Below the pieces are notes generated by a model. The model did no database searches and was not told the origin of the DNA. It saw only the letters and a program-made list of their open reading frames with translations. Made by a program: the position numbers and the translations under genes. A stretch of DNA of 64,000 bases from Saprospiraceae bacterium (lineage in GTDB: Bacteria; Bacteroidota; Bacteroidia; Chitinophagales; Saprospiraceae): positions 1-64,000 of the forward strand of contig JABDKX010000007.1 of NCBI GenBank assembly GCA_013001975.1, written 5' to 3'. Numbering within the stretch: position 1 is the stretch's first letter; each line of letters begins with the position of its first letter. This document shows, piece by piece, positions 63,951 to 64,000 of this stretch.

Positions 63951-64000
63951 AAGATCTAGGGTTTCAATTGATTGGATACTTCTAAGTGTTTTTTTAAGCA
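63940..64000 (+). CDS. Probable start of rodA-like gene, cut by window end
   Basis: An ATG at 63940, overlapping the previous stop by 11 bp, opens a frame to the window edge: basic residues (HNRRSRVS) followed by 'IDWILLSVFLS', the beginning of a membrane helix. The pattern basic-tail plus I/VDW-hydrophobic matches the N-terminus of RodA/FtsW SEDS glycosyltransferases, and the SPOR neighbour fits. With only 20 codons visible, this is a tentative call. Confidence 0.45.
   Translation, partial: MHNRRSRVSIDWILLSVFLS

Overview
The window is a compact, AT-rich chromosomal segment from a member of the Bacteroidota. Evidence: gliding/type IX secretion genes (gldD, gldE, gldH, and a secreted protein with a T9SS sorting domain), the lineage-typical DUF4270 and DUF4290 genes, -7 boxes of the TAnnTTTG type before many genes, and a bifunctional ThrA. 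Cysteine-rich repeats containing 'TWTVLDWC' in the secreted protein at 29919-32063 point towards Saprospiria, but that is an inference. No rRNA, tRNA, CRISPR array, insertion sequence or prophage was seen. Almost everything looks like core genome.

Layout. 1-6865 (+): end of a DUF819 membrane protein, then a cell-envelope run: GT5-like protein, DUF4270 lipoprotein, glmS, DUF4290, murA. 6862-10827 (-): DinB-like protein, a fossil LytTR fragment, comF-like gene, HtrA protease, M42 aminopeptidase. 10929-12416 (+): polysaccharide flippase. 12413-19799 (-): a ten-gene run (dtd, mazG-like, PP2C phosphatase, TM2/SHOCT protein, CBS protein, one-POTRA outer-membrane barrel, nadK, cyclase, membrane protein and an overlooked 53-residue protein). 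20240-22056 (+): ctaA and an alpha/beta hydrolase. 22092-29725 (-): M1 peptidase, VOC protein and the thrA-thrB-thrC operon, with two perfect parS-like palindromes. 29919-32063 (+): T9SS-exported protein. 32077-38641 (-): gldD, gldE, ssb, mutY, an ECF sigma factor, an LptF/G permease and tgt. 38744-39571 (+): MtfA-like membrane protein. 39604-42402 (-): thioredoxin-like protein, M15 peptidase and a 475-residue protein of unknown function. 42564-46743 (+): tripartite efflux set. 46803-52099 (+): mnmG, the rplM-rpsI-rpsB-tsf run and pyrH. 52170-53243 (-): recA. 53564-57980 (+): TlpA-like protein, grpE, dnaJ, gldH, a small outer-membrane protein and bestrophin. 57984-60037 (-): acetyltransferase and aldehyde dehydrogenase. 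60233-64000 (+): secA, a SPOR protein and the start of a probable rodA.

How the genes fit together. Much of the content serves the envelope: UDP-GlcNAc synthesis and its first committed use (GlmS, MurA), glycan flipping, LPS transport, outer-membrane assembly, Sec export, peptidoglycan trimming and T9SS/gliding. The rest is translation, threonine synthesis, repair and proteostasis.

I found no obvious new defence or mobile system. The most interesting signals are regulatory or architectural. First, a composite element (TGCCA-N3-TGGC inverted repeat, then a -24/-12-like promoter at exactly the same spacing) sits before both grpE-dnaJ and secA. Second, there is a pair of parS-like 14-bp palindromes 422 bp apart. 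Third, thrA has a strong sigma-54-like promoter. Fourth, several enzymes have altered key residues: MurA Cys to Asp, TGT without its zinc cysteines, and an MtfA-like protein without HExxH.
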